This document shows positions 8,811-16,871 of a DNA stretch of 64,000 nt, in pieces. Source of the stretch: Clostridiaceae bacterium AF10-41 (GTDB taxonomy: Bacteria; Bacillota; Clostridia; Clostridiales; Clostridiaceae); assembly GCA_027686065.1 (NCBI GenBank), contig JAQCTH010000001.1:1-64000 (forward strand), written 5' to 3'. The translations under genes were made by a program, and so were the position numbers. Positions within the stretch are counted from its first letter, which is position 1; each line of letters opens with the position of its first letter. Under the pieces are notes generated by a model. That model made no database searches, was not told where the DNA came from, and saw only the letters and a program-made list of their open reading frames with translations.

Positions 8811-9686
8811 ATGAAGAAGTTAACATATGCATTAGTTATTTTTACTTCTATTTTGTTTCTAGGTTTAACATTTTCTTATAATCCTTTAATGGCTAATCCA
8901 ACTGATGAGTTTGATGAAGAGAAGGATATATATTTAAACATATTAACGGTTAATAAAGAGCAATATGAGATGACTAAAGCATTAGTTGGAAATAATCATA
9001 ATGTTGAATATTTATTTAGTGATGAAAAAGAAATAAAAACATTTAAAACTAATGATAATATAATAAGCAATGTTTTAAATATGGATTTATTTATATATAA
9101 CGGCTTAAATTATGAGGATTGGATAAATGATATAATAGATAACTCAAAAAATTCTAATGTGGGAATTATAAATATGAGCAGGGGAATAAGACCAATTACC
9201 ACAGAATTAAAATCTGAAAATAAAGAAAATCCTTATTACTTATTAGGGTTTAATGAATATAAAATTTCATTATATAATATAAAAACAGCATTACAAGAAA
9301 GAGACATTAAAAACAGAAGTTACTACGAAGAAAATTATAATAACTTAGTTAAAGAATTAGATAACTTTTTATCTAAATCAAAGGAAGAATTAAAAAACTA
9401 TAAAGATTACTATATAATTACAGATACTGATAAATTTGATTATTTATTTAGGGATCTAGGAGTACAAGTAAAGAAGATAAAAAATAATTCTCATGATTAT
9501 GATGAAACTAAATCTATATTAGTTCATGATAAAGAATTGGGAGAATTAGACGACTTAAAGAATAAAATGAAAACTGATTTCGATTATATAGAATTAGATA
9601 CTAATAGTACTAACAACAAAGTATTAACAGATAATGTTATAAGATTAATAGATGCTATAAAAAATAAAAGTAGCAATAATGGTTGA
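8811..9686 (+). CDS. Secreted ZnuA-like protein lacking metal ligands
   Basis: This 291-residue exported protein aligns along its length with the zinc-binding lipoprotein at 25356. Shared landmarks include FIYNGLNYEDWID-type, SRGI-type and YFRDLGV-type segments. Every histidine expected to hold zinc is missing: DAHSFD becomes an EIKTFK stretch, the His-rich loop and DPHVW are replaced by ENPYYLLG, and GHAAF becomes TDTDKF. It has an N-terminal signal segment but no lipobox cysteine. It is therefore a member of the ABC solute-binding fold that probably does not bind zinc, with unknown ligand. The ATG at 8811 follows GGAGGAAG; the ATG at 8796 lies within the ribosome site. No transporter genes adjoin it. 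Confidence 0.75.
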   Translation: MKKLTYALVIFTSILFLGLTFSYNPLMANPTDEFDEEKDIYLNILTVNKEQYEMTKALVGNNHNVEYLFSDEKEIKTFKTNDNIISNVLNMDLFIYNGLNYEDWINDIIDNSKNSNVGIINMSRGIRPITTELKSENKENPYYLLGFNEYKISLYNIKTALQERDIKNRSYYEENYNNLVKELDNFLSKSKEELKNYKDYYIITDTDKFDYLFRDLGVQVKKIKNNSHDYDETKSILVHDKELGELDDLKNKMKTDFDYIELDTNSTNNKVLTDNVIRLIDAIKNKSSNNG

Positions 9687-9711
9687 TTTTTATCGATATA
9701 TAATATATAAT
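9683..9711 (+). promoter_or_regulatory. Promoter of the first tRNA-Trp
   Basis: TTGATT (9683-9688) and TATAAT (9706-9711) are 17 bp apart. The -35 box overlaps the stop codon of the preceding gene, and transcription would begin a few bases before the tRNA at 9726. Confidence 0.7.
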
Positions 9712-9725
9712 AGTTATTGTTGCAA

Positions 9726-9801
9726 AGGGGTATAGCTCAATTGGTAGAGTAGCGGTCTCCAAAACCGTTGGTTGTGGGTTCGATTCCTACTGCCCCTGCC
9801 A
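9726..9801 (+). tRNA. trnW: tRNA-Trp (CCA anticodon), copy 1
   Basis: The sequence folds as a complete 76-nt tRNA. The acceptor arms are AGGGGTA and TGCCCCT, there is a D-arm with GGTAG, an anticodon stem GCGGT/ACCGT around CTCCAAA with anticodon CCA (tryptophan), and a T-arm with GGTTCGATTCC. The 3' CCA is encoded. It is identical to the second copy 288 bp downstream. Confidence 0.97.
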
Positions 9802-9804
9802 AAT

Positions 9805-9862
9805 AAAAATTAACTTATAAGTATTTTGATAATTATAAAATATTTATAAGTTAATTTTTTTT
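9805..9862 (+). terminator. Terminator after the first tRNA-Trp
   Basis: A stem of about 16 bp (9805-9820 with 9844-9860) ends in a run of eight T. It separates the two tRNA-Trp genes into independent transcripts. Confidence 0.85.
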
Positions 9863-9971
9863 GTATTAATTCATAAAAAATTGCTAAAAGCTTATAATTT
9901 ATAATTCGAAACAATTATTATATAATTAGAATGGAATTGTTTACAAAAAATGAATTTTGTTAATTATTCTG

Positions 9972-10001
9972 TTGACAAGTATTAAATTGTCATGATAGAA
10001 T
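9972..10001 (+). promoter_or_regulatory. Promoter of the second tRNA-Trp
   Basis: A consensus TTGACA (9972-9977) and TAGAAT (9996-10001) are separated by 18 bp, 12 bp ahead of the tRNA. Confidence 0.8.
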
Positions 10002-10013
10002 AAATTTTGTTGA

Positions 10014-10089
10014 AGGGGTATAGCTCAATTGGTAGAGTAGCGGTCTCCAAAACCGTTGGTTGTGGGTTCGATTCCTACTGCCCCTGCCA
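10014..10089 (+). tRNA. trnW: tRNA-Trp (CCA anticodon), copy 2
   Basis: All 76 bases are identical to the first copy, including the encoded CCA, and a few flanking bases on both sides are shared. Its promoter and terminator differ from those of copy 1, so this is a duplicated gene with separate expression rather than a tandem precursor. Confidence 0.97.
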
Positions 10090-10092
10090 AAT

Positions 10093-10126
10093 AAGAGAGT
10101 GTAATTTTACACTCTCTTATTTTTGT
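10093..10126 (+). terminator. Terminator after the second tRNA-Trp
   Basis: AAGAGAGTGTAA pairs with TTACACTCTCTT over a tiny loop and is followed by a T-rich tail. Confidence 0.88.
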
Positions 10127-10239
10127 ATAAAAAATATATAATTACCTAAAAATGCATAAAATTATATAAATAAACAATAAATCTGATATAATATAGTTAT
10201 TAAAAAAGTGAAATTTATATTTTTTTACGAGGGATGAGA

Positions 10240-13200
10240 ATGAATAAAAAATTTTACAAAAAATTACTTAATTTATTAGTAATGGTTACTATACTAACTA
10301 ATGTAAGTTTTAATGTATCTGCTCTAAATAGTGAAGATAAAAACATTAATTTTAAGAGAATAACTATAGAAGATGGGCTATCTCAAACATCTATTGAATA
10401 CGTGTTCCAAGACAGTAAAGGGTATATGTGGATTGGGACAACAGATGGATTAAATAAATATAATGGAAATAAGTTTGAAATATTTAGATATAAGGAAAAT
10501 AAACCTAATAGTATAAGTAGTAACTATATTTCAGCAATAACCGAAGATTCAGAAGGTAACATTTGGGTTGGTACATCTAAAGGATTGAATAAAATAAATG
10601 CAGAAACTAAAGAGATAAAAATGTATTTACCACAAGTAGATGGATGTAATCTATCAAATGGTAATATAACAGAAATAATGATAGATTCTAATAATGACAT
10701 ATATATAGCTACCGAAGATGGATTAAATATTTATCATAGTGATATAGATAATTTTGAGCGTTTATATAATTCAGAGGATGAAAGATATACATTAAGTAGC
10801 CAATTTATATATTCTATAACAAAAGACAATTATAATAATTTATGGATAGGTACTGAAAATGGATTGAATAAGGTTTTAGAAAACTCAAATGAAATAACTA
10901 AATATTATAAAAATGACTCTGAAAATTCAATTAGTGATAATTTTATATTTAAACTATATTCAGATGATACAGATAATCTATGGATTGGTACATATAGTGG
11001 AGGACTAAATAAATTAGATATTAATACTAATAAAATAGAAGTATTTAAAAATAATACTGAAGATAATGAGTCATTACCAGGAAATTTTGTAAGATATATA
11101 CTAAGAGATAGTAGAAATATGTTATGGATAGCTACTAACAATGGATTAAGTAGATTTGATGAAGTAAATAAAAACTTTATGAGTTTTGAATCTAAAATAT
11201 ATGATACACAAAGTATAATAAGCAATAATATATTAAGTCTATTTGAAGATAAGTCAGGATACATATGGGTTGGAACATATGAAGGAATAAGTTTATTTGA
11301 TCCACAAAATTCATTTAAAAATTATAGGAGTGATCCAATTGATCATAACTCATTAAGTGAAAAAATGATTGCAGGAATATATGAAGATAAAGAAGGCTTT
11401 TTATGGGTAGGAACTGTACATAATGGAGTAAATATAATAAATAGAAAAAGTGGGAAAATATCAAAATTTAAATATTTAAACAACTCAAATTCTCTAAGTG
11501 AAAACAATATTAGAGATATAGTAGGGACAGATGATGAGATTTGGATAGCAACAGAAGTAGGATTAATTAGATATAATAAATCAACTAAGGAAACCACAAA
11601 ATATTTAAACGATGGAAGCAATAACTGCCTAGTATCAAATGATGTAAGAACATTGTATATTGATAGGGACGGTATTTTATGGATAGGTACTAGGGAGGGC
11701 TTATGTACTTTTGATAAGAATGGAGAATTTAAGTCGTATTCAGAGACTCTGGTTAAGAATGGAATATCGGATGGAATGATTTCAGACATAATAGAAGATA
11801 AAGAAGGTATAATCTGGATAGCATCTGGACTAGATGGTGGTTTAAGTAGTTTAAATAAAATTACAGGAAAAATAAAAAATTATAAGAATAATAAAGATGA
11901 TAATAATAGTATAAGCTTTGATTCAGTTAAATCAATTGCAATAGATAGTAAAGATAATTTATGGGTAGGAACTCAATATGGATTAAATAAATTTGATAGA
12001 GAAACTGAAAAATTTCATAGATATACAGAAAGTGAAGGTTTATCAAATAATTTCGTTTATGGAATCTTAATAGATGAAGAAGATAATCTATGGATAAGTA
12101 CAAATTATGGATTATCTAAATATGATACAAAAAGAGATAAATTTGTAGAATATACTGCAGCAGATGGTCTGCAAGGAAATGAATTTAATGGTTTTTCATA
12201 TTTTAAAAGCACTAAGGGAGAAATGTTTTTTGGTGGAATAAATGGGCTTACATATTTCTTTCCACATGAGTTAAAGGAAAAAAAATTTGTACCAAGCGTT
12301 ACACTTGATAGTGTTTACAGTAGAGAACATGAATTTTTAGATTTATCTAATATATTTATAAATTATAAAAGCAATCATATACAATTCAATTTTTTTATGC
12401 CAGATTATAGAAATATTAACAAGATTCAATATGCATATAAATTAGAAGGCTTAGACGAATCTTGGGTTTTTTCTGAAAATAGAAATTATGCAAGTTATAC
12501 TAATTTAGATGCAGGTACATATACGTTTAAGGTAGTTGCAAGGAATTCAAGTGGAGATTGGAGTATTCCAACCAGTATAACCTTTAAGGTTGGTATGAAA
12601 CCATGGGAAACACCTGTAGCATACATAATATATGTAGCAATAATAGTTTTGATAATATATATAGTTTGGAATAGAGTAAAGATATTAGATGGTTTAGTAG
12701 AACAAAGAACTAGTGAATTGAATAATAAATTCAAGGAAAATAAAGAACTTTATGATAAACTTATTAAAAATGAAAAGTACAAAAATAATTATTTTGTTAA
12801 TTTGTCCCATGAATTAAGAACTCCTCTTAATGTAATTATATCTACACAACAATTAATAAGTAAATTAAATGAAAAAAATGAACCAATACCTAAAAATAAA
12901 ATAGATTATTATATGAATACCTTAAGAAGAAACTCGGATAGATTATTAAAGTTGATAAATAATATAATTGATACTTCAAAAATAGAGTCATGTTCATATA
13001 AACTACACATAAAGGAATATGATATTGTTAATTTAGTAGAAGAAACTGTTTTATCTATGAAAGATTTTATTGAAGAAAATGGTATTGAACTTATTATAGA
13101 TCCAGATATGGAAGAAAAAATAATAGAGTGTGATAGTATTGAAATTGAGAGATGTATAGTTAATTTAATAGGAAATGCTGTTAAATTTACTCCAGAGGGA

Positions 13201-13473
13201 GGAAGAATTGAAGTTAAAGTAACAGATTTGTATAAAAAGGTGAAAATATCTGTTAAAGATACAGGAATAGGAATAGATGAAAAATATCATGAAACTATTT
13301 TTAATAGATTTGGGCAAGCGTATAATGAAGCGTCAGAAGAATATGGAGGAAGTGGATTAGGATTAACCCTTACTAAACAATTGGTTACACTTCATAAAGG
13401 AAATATAATAGTTAAAAGTGAAATTGGAAAGGGAAGTGAATTTATAATTGTATTGCCAAGTAAACAAAATTAA
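10240..13473 (+). CDS. Two-component-propeller sensor histidine kinase
   Basis: This 1077-residue sensor has a signal peptide and then fourteen regulator-propeller repeats of the W-I/V-G-T-x-x-G-L type between about residues 30 and 670. That number is enough for two seven-bladed propellers. A Y_Y_Y domain follows (YKLEGLDESW to GTYTFKV), then one transmembrane helix near 790-812 and a HisKA/HATPase core. The phosphorylatable histidine is H857 (NLSHELRTPLN). The N box (NLIGNAVKF), DTGIGI and GGSGLGL motifs are intact, so it should be an active kinase sensing an extracellular ligand. Many relatives sense carbohydrates, but the ligand here is unknown. There is no receiver or DNA-binding domain and no neighbouring response regulator. 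The ATG at 10240 is preferred over 10234 because GAGGG lies at 10229-10233. Confidence 0.93.
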   Translation: MNKKFYKKLLNLLVMVTILTNVSFNVSALNSEDKNINFKRITIEDGLSQTSIEYVFQDSKGYMWIGTTDGLNKYNGNKFEIFRYKENKPNSISSNYISAITEDSEGNIWVGTSKGLNKINAETKEIKMYLPQVDGCNLSNGNITEIMIDSNNDIYIATEDGLNIYHSDIDNFERLYNSEDERYTLSSQFIYSITKDNYNNLWIGTENGLNKVLENSNEITKYYKNDSENSISDNFIFKLYSDDTDNLWIGTYSGGLNKLDINTNKIEVFKNNTEDNESLPGNFVRYILRDSRNMLWIATNNGLSRFDEVNKNFMSFESKIYDTQSIISNNILSLFEDKSGYIWVGTYEGISLFDPQNSFKNYRSDPIDHNSLSEKMIAGIYEDKEGFLWVGTVHNGVNIINRKSGKISKFKYLNNSNSLSENNIRDIVGTDDEIWIATEVGLIRYNKSTKETTKYLNDGSNNCLVSNDVRTLYIDRDGILWIGTREGLCTFDKNGEFKSYSETLVKNGISDGMISDIIEDKEGIIWIASGLDGGLSSLNKITGKIKNYKNNKDDNNSISFDSVKSIAIDSKDNLWVGTQYGLNKFDRETEKFHRYTESEGLSNNFVYGILIDEEDNLWISTNYGLSKYDTKRDKFVEYTAADGLQGNEFNGFSYFKSTKGEMFFGGINGLTYFFPHELKEKKFVPSVTLDSVYSREHEFLDLSNIFINYKSNHIQFNFFMPDYRNINKIQYAYKLEGLDESWVFSENRNYASYTNLDAGTYTFKVVARNSSGDWSIPTSITFKVGMKPWETPVAYIIYVAIIVLIIYIVWNRVKILDGLVEQRTSELNNKFKENKELYDKLIKNEKYKNNYFVNLSHELRTPLNVIISTQQLISKLNEKNEPIPKNKIDYYMNTLRRNSDRLLKLINNIIDTSKIESCSYKLHIKEYDIVNLVEETVLSMKDFIEENGIELIIDPDMEEKIIECDSIEIERCIVNLIGNAVKFTPEGGRIEVKVTDLYKKVKISVKDTGIGIDEKYHETIFNRFGQAYNEASEEYGGSGLGLTLTKQLVTLHKGNIIVKSEIGKGSEFIIVLPSKQN

Positions 13474-13517
13474 AATTAGTAATAATTAACAAAAAACATT
13501 ACTGACTTTCTATAATC

Positions 13518-13546
13518 TTGACAGTGATTATTGAGAATGATATGAT
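13518..13546 (+). promoter_or_regulatory. Promoter of the glcT leader
   Basis: A perfect TTGACA (13518-13523) and TATGAT (13541-13546) are spaced by 17 bp, upstream of the RAT/terminator leader. Confidence 0.8.
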
Positions 13547-13564
13547 AATTATAAGTAAGAATAT

Positions 13565-13632
13565 GGATTGTTACTGTAAAGCAGGCAATACCTAAGTTAA
13601 GATAGGTTAATATCTTAATTTAGGTATTTTAT
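13565..13632 (+). promoter_or_regulatory. Ribonucleic antiterminator (RAT) and overlapping terminator
   Basis: The segment 13565-13592 reads GGATTGTTACTG, then AAGCAGGCAATACC, which closely matches RAT sites bound by BglG/LicT-family proteins. Its 3' end (AATACC) is also the 5' arm of a terminator (13588-13604 with 13611-13628) followed by TTTATTTT. RNA binding by the antiterminator would stop the terminator from forming. As it lies just ahead of the antiterminator's own gene, the arrangement is autoregulatory. Confidence 0.85.
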
Positions 13633-13660
13633 TTTCCAAAATAAGGAGAATGAGAATGAT

Positions 13661-14509
13661 ATGATTGTAGAAAAGATATTAAACAATAATGTAGTTGTTT
13701 CGATAGATCCAAAAACTAAAAAAGAGGTCATATTAATGGGGTCTGGAATTGCCTTTAAAAGAAAAGTAGGGCAAGAAATAGAAGATGACAAGATTGAAAA
13801 GGTATTCGTAGTTGACGATAAGCGAATGGGAAATAAACTTAAGAAGCTTATAAATCAAATACCAGATGGAATTTTTGAACTAGCGCATGAGATTATAACT
13901 TATGCAGATAAAGAATTAAATAGAAAATTAGATAAGCAAATATATATTTCCCTATCCGATCATATTGCATTTGCAATAAAAAGATATAAAAATAAAGTAC
14001 AAATAAAGAATGATTTATTAGAAGAAATAAGAAGAATACATAAGGAAGAGTATAAAATAGCATTATGGGCAGTAGGCTACATAAATAATAAACTAAGAAT
14101 AAACTTACCGGAAGACGAAGCAGGATTTATAGCATTGCATATTGTCAATGCAAGCTATCAAGAAACTGCTAAAGAATCAGTAGTAGCGACAAATATAATT
14201 AAAGGGATATTAAATATAATTAGGTATTATTATTCAGTAGAATTTAATGAAGAAGATTTAAATTATGATAGGTTGTTAACACATCTTAAATATTTTGCGA
14301 AAAGAGTAATAACTAATAATCAAAATGAAAATGATACTAGTGAATTTTTAGAAATAGCATCAAGAAGTTATCCAGAAGCTTTTGATTGTGCAGAAAAAAT
14401 AAAAGTATATATAGAAAATAATTATGATTATAAAGTAAATGAAGATGAAATAGTATATTTAACTATGCATATTCATAGAGTTATTTCTGTATTAAGAAGT
14501 AATCAATAA
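13661..14509 (+). CDS. glcT: BglG/LicT-family transcriptional antiterminator (GlcT-like)
   Basis: The 282-residue protein has the three-part layout of PTS-controlled antiterminators. An RNA-binding CAT domain occupies about 1-56, and two PTS regulation domains occupy about 70-170 and 175-280. The regulatory histidines are kept: H101 and H160 in PRD1, H208 and H270 in PRD2. Such proteins bind RAT hairpins and are switched by phosphorylation from HPr and the cognate EII. Its leader contains a RAT site, and the next gene is a glucose-type EIICBA, which supports the GlcT name. The RAT itself resembles the LicT type, so a beta-glucoside role for the ancestor is possible. The ribosome site AGGAG sits 12 nt before the ATG. 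Confidence 0.88.
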   Translation: MIVEKILNNNVVVSIDPKTKKEVILMGSGIAFKRKVGQEIEDDKIEKVFVVDDKRMGNKLKKLINQIPDGIFELAHEIITYADKELNRKLDKQIYISLSDHIAFAIKRYKNKVQIKNDLLEEIRRIHKEEYKIALWAVGYINNKLRINLPEDEAGFIALHIVNASYQETAKESVVATNIIKGILNIIRYYYSVEFNEEDLNYDRLLTHLKYFAKRVITNNQNENDTSEFLEIASRSYPEAFDCAEKIKVYIENNYDYKVNEDEIVYLTMHIHRVISVLRSNQ

Positions 14510-14547
14510 AATACTTATTTATGTTCTTAATATATTTTTTACTCTTT

Positions 14548-14595
14548 AGAAAATTATAAAAAAGTTTATTTTTGAATAGCTTCTTATAATTTTCT
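14548..14595 (+). terminator. Hairpin downstream of glcT
   Basis: AGAAAATTATAA (14548-14559) is perfectly complementary to TTATAATTTTCT (14584-14595), followed by a pyrimidine-rich stretch. It probably ends part of the glcT transcript. A near copy of the 5' arm recurs at 14687-14709. Confidence 0.55.
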
Positions 14596-14612
14596 TTCTT
14601 AAATCTTCAAGT

Positions 14613-14684
14613 GGATATATATAAATTTGCAGTTACTTGGAGTGAAGTAAGTTAATAAGCAAATTTATATATATCCTTTTTTTA
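14613..14684 (+). terminator. Strong terminator/attenuator in the ptsG leader
   Basis: A perfect 18-bp stem (14613-14630 with 14659-14676) is followed by seven or more T. It lies about 80 bp ahead of the ptsG start, so it must be read through or bypassed for ptsG expression from glcT or leader promoters. I did not find a RAT-like sequence overlapping it. Confidence 0.8.
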
Positions 14685-14765
14685 TTCTTTAGGAAATTAT
14701 AAAGGTTTATTATGTGGATTACTATTTATTAGATGTTTATTCAAATTAGTATATTAGGAGGAAAA

Positions 14766-16811
14766 ATGAATACTGTATTTTTAAAAAAATCATTTGGTAT
14801 TCTTCAAAGAATAGGGAAATCATTGATGCTACCAGTAGCACTATTACCAGCGGCAGGTCTTTTAATGGGATTTGGAACGTTATTTCAAAATGCCGATGTA
14901 ATAAGCAAGATTCCTATATTAGCTATAGATAAAATTCAATTAGCAGCAAATATAATGTCTTCTTCAGGAGATATTATATTTTCTAATCTGCCACTTATAT
15001 TTGCGGTGGGAGTGGCAATTGGTATGAGTAATGGGGATGGAGTTGCAGCATTGGCCTCCATAGTAGCTTTTTTGATAATGAATATTACTATGGGAATAAC
15101 AGCAGGTGTAAGTCCTATGAATATAGAAGCAAATCCAATGTATGATATGGTTTTGGGTATTCCTACTCTCCAGACAGGTGTATTTGGAGGCGTAATTATA
15201 GGAATGGCATCAGCTTTAATATATCAAAAGTTTTATGATATACAATTACCAGAATTCTTAGGATTCTTTTCAGGAAAAAGATTTGTACCTATAGTAGCTG
15301 CTATATCAGGTCTTATATTAGGTATTTTAATGGCTATAATATGGCCTCCAATACAAAATTTTCTATTATTATTTTCAAGGAGTATGATAGGAACAAACCA
15401 AACAATTTCAGCATTAATTTTTGGTATTATAGAAAGAGCATTAATACCATTTGGGTTGCATCATATATGGTATAATCCATTTTGGTATCAATTTGGTGAA
15501 TATATTAATTCATCAGGTCAATTAATTATAGGCGATCAAGCCATATTCTTTGCACAGTTAAAAGATGGAGTTGATTTCACTGCAGGAACATTTATGACAG
15601 GAAAATTTCCATTCATGATGTTTGGTCTTCCAGCAGCTGCATTAGCTATGTATCATGAAGCTAGTAATGAAAAAAAGAAATTAGTAGCAGGTATATTATT
15701 TTCAGGTGCACTTACATCTTTTTTAACAGGAATAACAGAACCTATAGAGTTTATGTTTTTATTTGTAGCACCAGTATTATTTGCAACTCATTGTATATTT
15801 GCAGGGCTATCATTTATGATAATGCAAATTTTAAATGTTAAAATAGGTTTGACATTTTCAGGAGGACTTATAGATTTTATCTTGTTTGGTATATTACCAA
15901 ATAGAACAAGATGGTGGTGGGTAATAATAATAGGTCTTATATTTTCAGTTATATATTATTTAGGTTTTAGATATATAATAAGAAAATTAGACTTAAAAAC
16001 GCCAGGAAGAGAAAAGGAAGAAGATGAAATTGATATAGATATTTCAGATGGTGACTTAGCCTATAATGTACTAGAAGCTTTTGGAGGAGCTAAAAATATA
16101 AAATATTTAGATGCTTGCATAACAAGAGTTAGGGTTACAGTAAAGAATTTAAGCTTAGTAAATAGAAGTAAGATTAGAGCATTAGGATCAGCAGATTTAA
16201 TGATAATAGGAGATAATATTCAAGCCATTTTTGGACCAAAATCAGATATACTTAAAGGACAAATGAAAGATATTATGGATGGAAAGGAAATAGTGGTTAA
16301 AAAGTCCAAGAAGATGGAGAAAATAAAAAAGGGAATTAAAACACAAAGTTTTATTACTATACCGGTTACTGGAAAATTATTAAGACTAGAAGAAGTGCCA
16401 GATGTGATATTTTCTATGAAACTTATAGGTGATGGCTTTGCAATAAATCCTAAAAATAATGTTCTAATATCACCAATAAAGGGAATTGTTTTAACAATTT
16501 CACCAACTTTTCATTCAATAACAATAAGAGGAACAGATGGCTTTGATATATTTATTCATATAGGAATAGATAGTATCAATTTAAAAGGTGATGGTTTCAA
16601 AGCATTTGTACAAGAAGGAGATATCATAAAAGAAGGCGATTTATTAATAGAATTTCCTTTAGAGCAAATGAATAAAAAACTAAAATCACCGATTATACCT
16701 ATAATATTTAAAGGATTATCTAGAGAAAAATTTATATACTTTAAAGATAACATAGAAGTAATGTCTGGAGATATGAATAAAGTAGAAATACATGAAAAAT
16801 TAAGATTATAG
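14766..16811 (+). CDS. ptsG: PTS glucose-type transporter EIICBA
   Basis: This 681-residue fusion imports and phosphorylates a hexose, most likely glucose. The membrane EIIC domain covers about 1-410 (FGILQRIGKSLMLPVALLPAAGLLMGFG, then the GLHHIWYNPFWYQFG and GITEPIEFMFLFVAP signatures). EIIB carries its phosphocysteine at C451 (LDACITRVRV). EIIA has its phosphohistidine at H598 (IFIHIGID), with the partner His at 583. All phosphotransfer residues are present, so it needs only EI and HPr. GlcNAc-type EIICBA proteins are closely related, but the upstream GlcT-like regulator favours glucose. The ATG at 14766 follows AGGAGG; an ATG at 14733 lacks a ribosome site. Confidence 0.93.
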   Translation: MNTVFLKKSFGILQRIGKSLMLPVALLPAAGLLMGFGTLFQNADVISKIPILAIDKIQLAANIMSSSGDIIFSNLPLIFAVGVAIGMSNGDGVAALASIVAFLIMNITMGITAGVSPMNIEANPMYDMVLGIPTLQTGVFGGVIIGMASALIYQKFYDIQLPEFLGFFSGKRFVPIVAAISGLILGILMAIIWPPIQNFLLLFSRSMIGTNQTISALIFGIIERALIPFGLHHIWYNPFWYQFGEYINSSGQLIIGDQAIFFAQLKDGVDFTAGTFMTGKFPFMMFGLPAAALAMYHEASNEKKKLVAGILFSGALTSFLTGITEPIEFMFLFVAPVLFATHCIFAGLSFMIMQILNVKIGLTFSGGLIDFILFGILPNRTRWWWVIIIGLIFSVIYYLGFRYIIRKLDLKTPGREKEEDEIDIDISDGDLAYNVLEAFGGAKNIKYLDACITRVRVTVKNLSLVNRSKIRALGSADLMIIGDNIQAIFGPKSDILKGQMKDIMDGKEIVVKKSKKMEKIKKGIKTQSFITIPVTGKLLRLEEVPDVIFSMKLIGDGFAINPKNNVLISPIKGIVLTISPTFHSITIRGTDGFDIFIHIGIDSINLKGDGFKAFVQEGDIIKEGDLLIEFPLEQMNKKLKSPIIPIIFKGLSREKFIYFKDNIEVMSGDMNKVEIHEKLRL

Positions 16812-16812
16812 A

Positions 16813-16865
16813 AAAATGAGTTAAAGCTTATTGTACTTAATAGCATAATAGCTTTAACTCATTTT
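16813..16865. terminator. Bidirectional terminator between ptsG and the phosphatase
   Basis: A long stem with outer arms 16814-16829 and 16849-16864 ends in T-rich sequence on the plus strand and has A-rich sequence on its other side, so it suits both convergent genes. Confidence 0.85.
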
Positions 16866-16871
16866 AATTAT

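Noticed and set aside
14510-14765. Second RAT site or a known riboswitch in front of ptsG
   Set aside because: No GGATTG..GCAGG-type RAT and no recognised aptamer blocks were found; only the perfect terminator and repeats are present.
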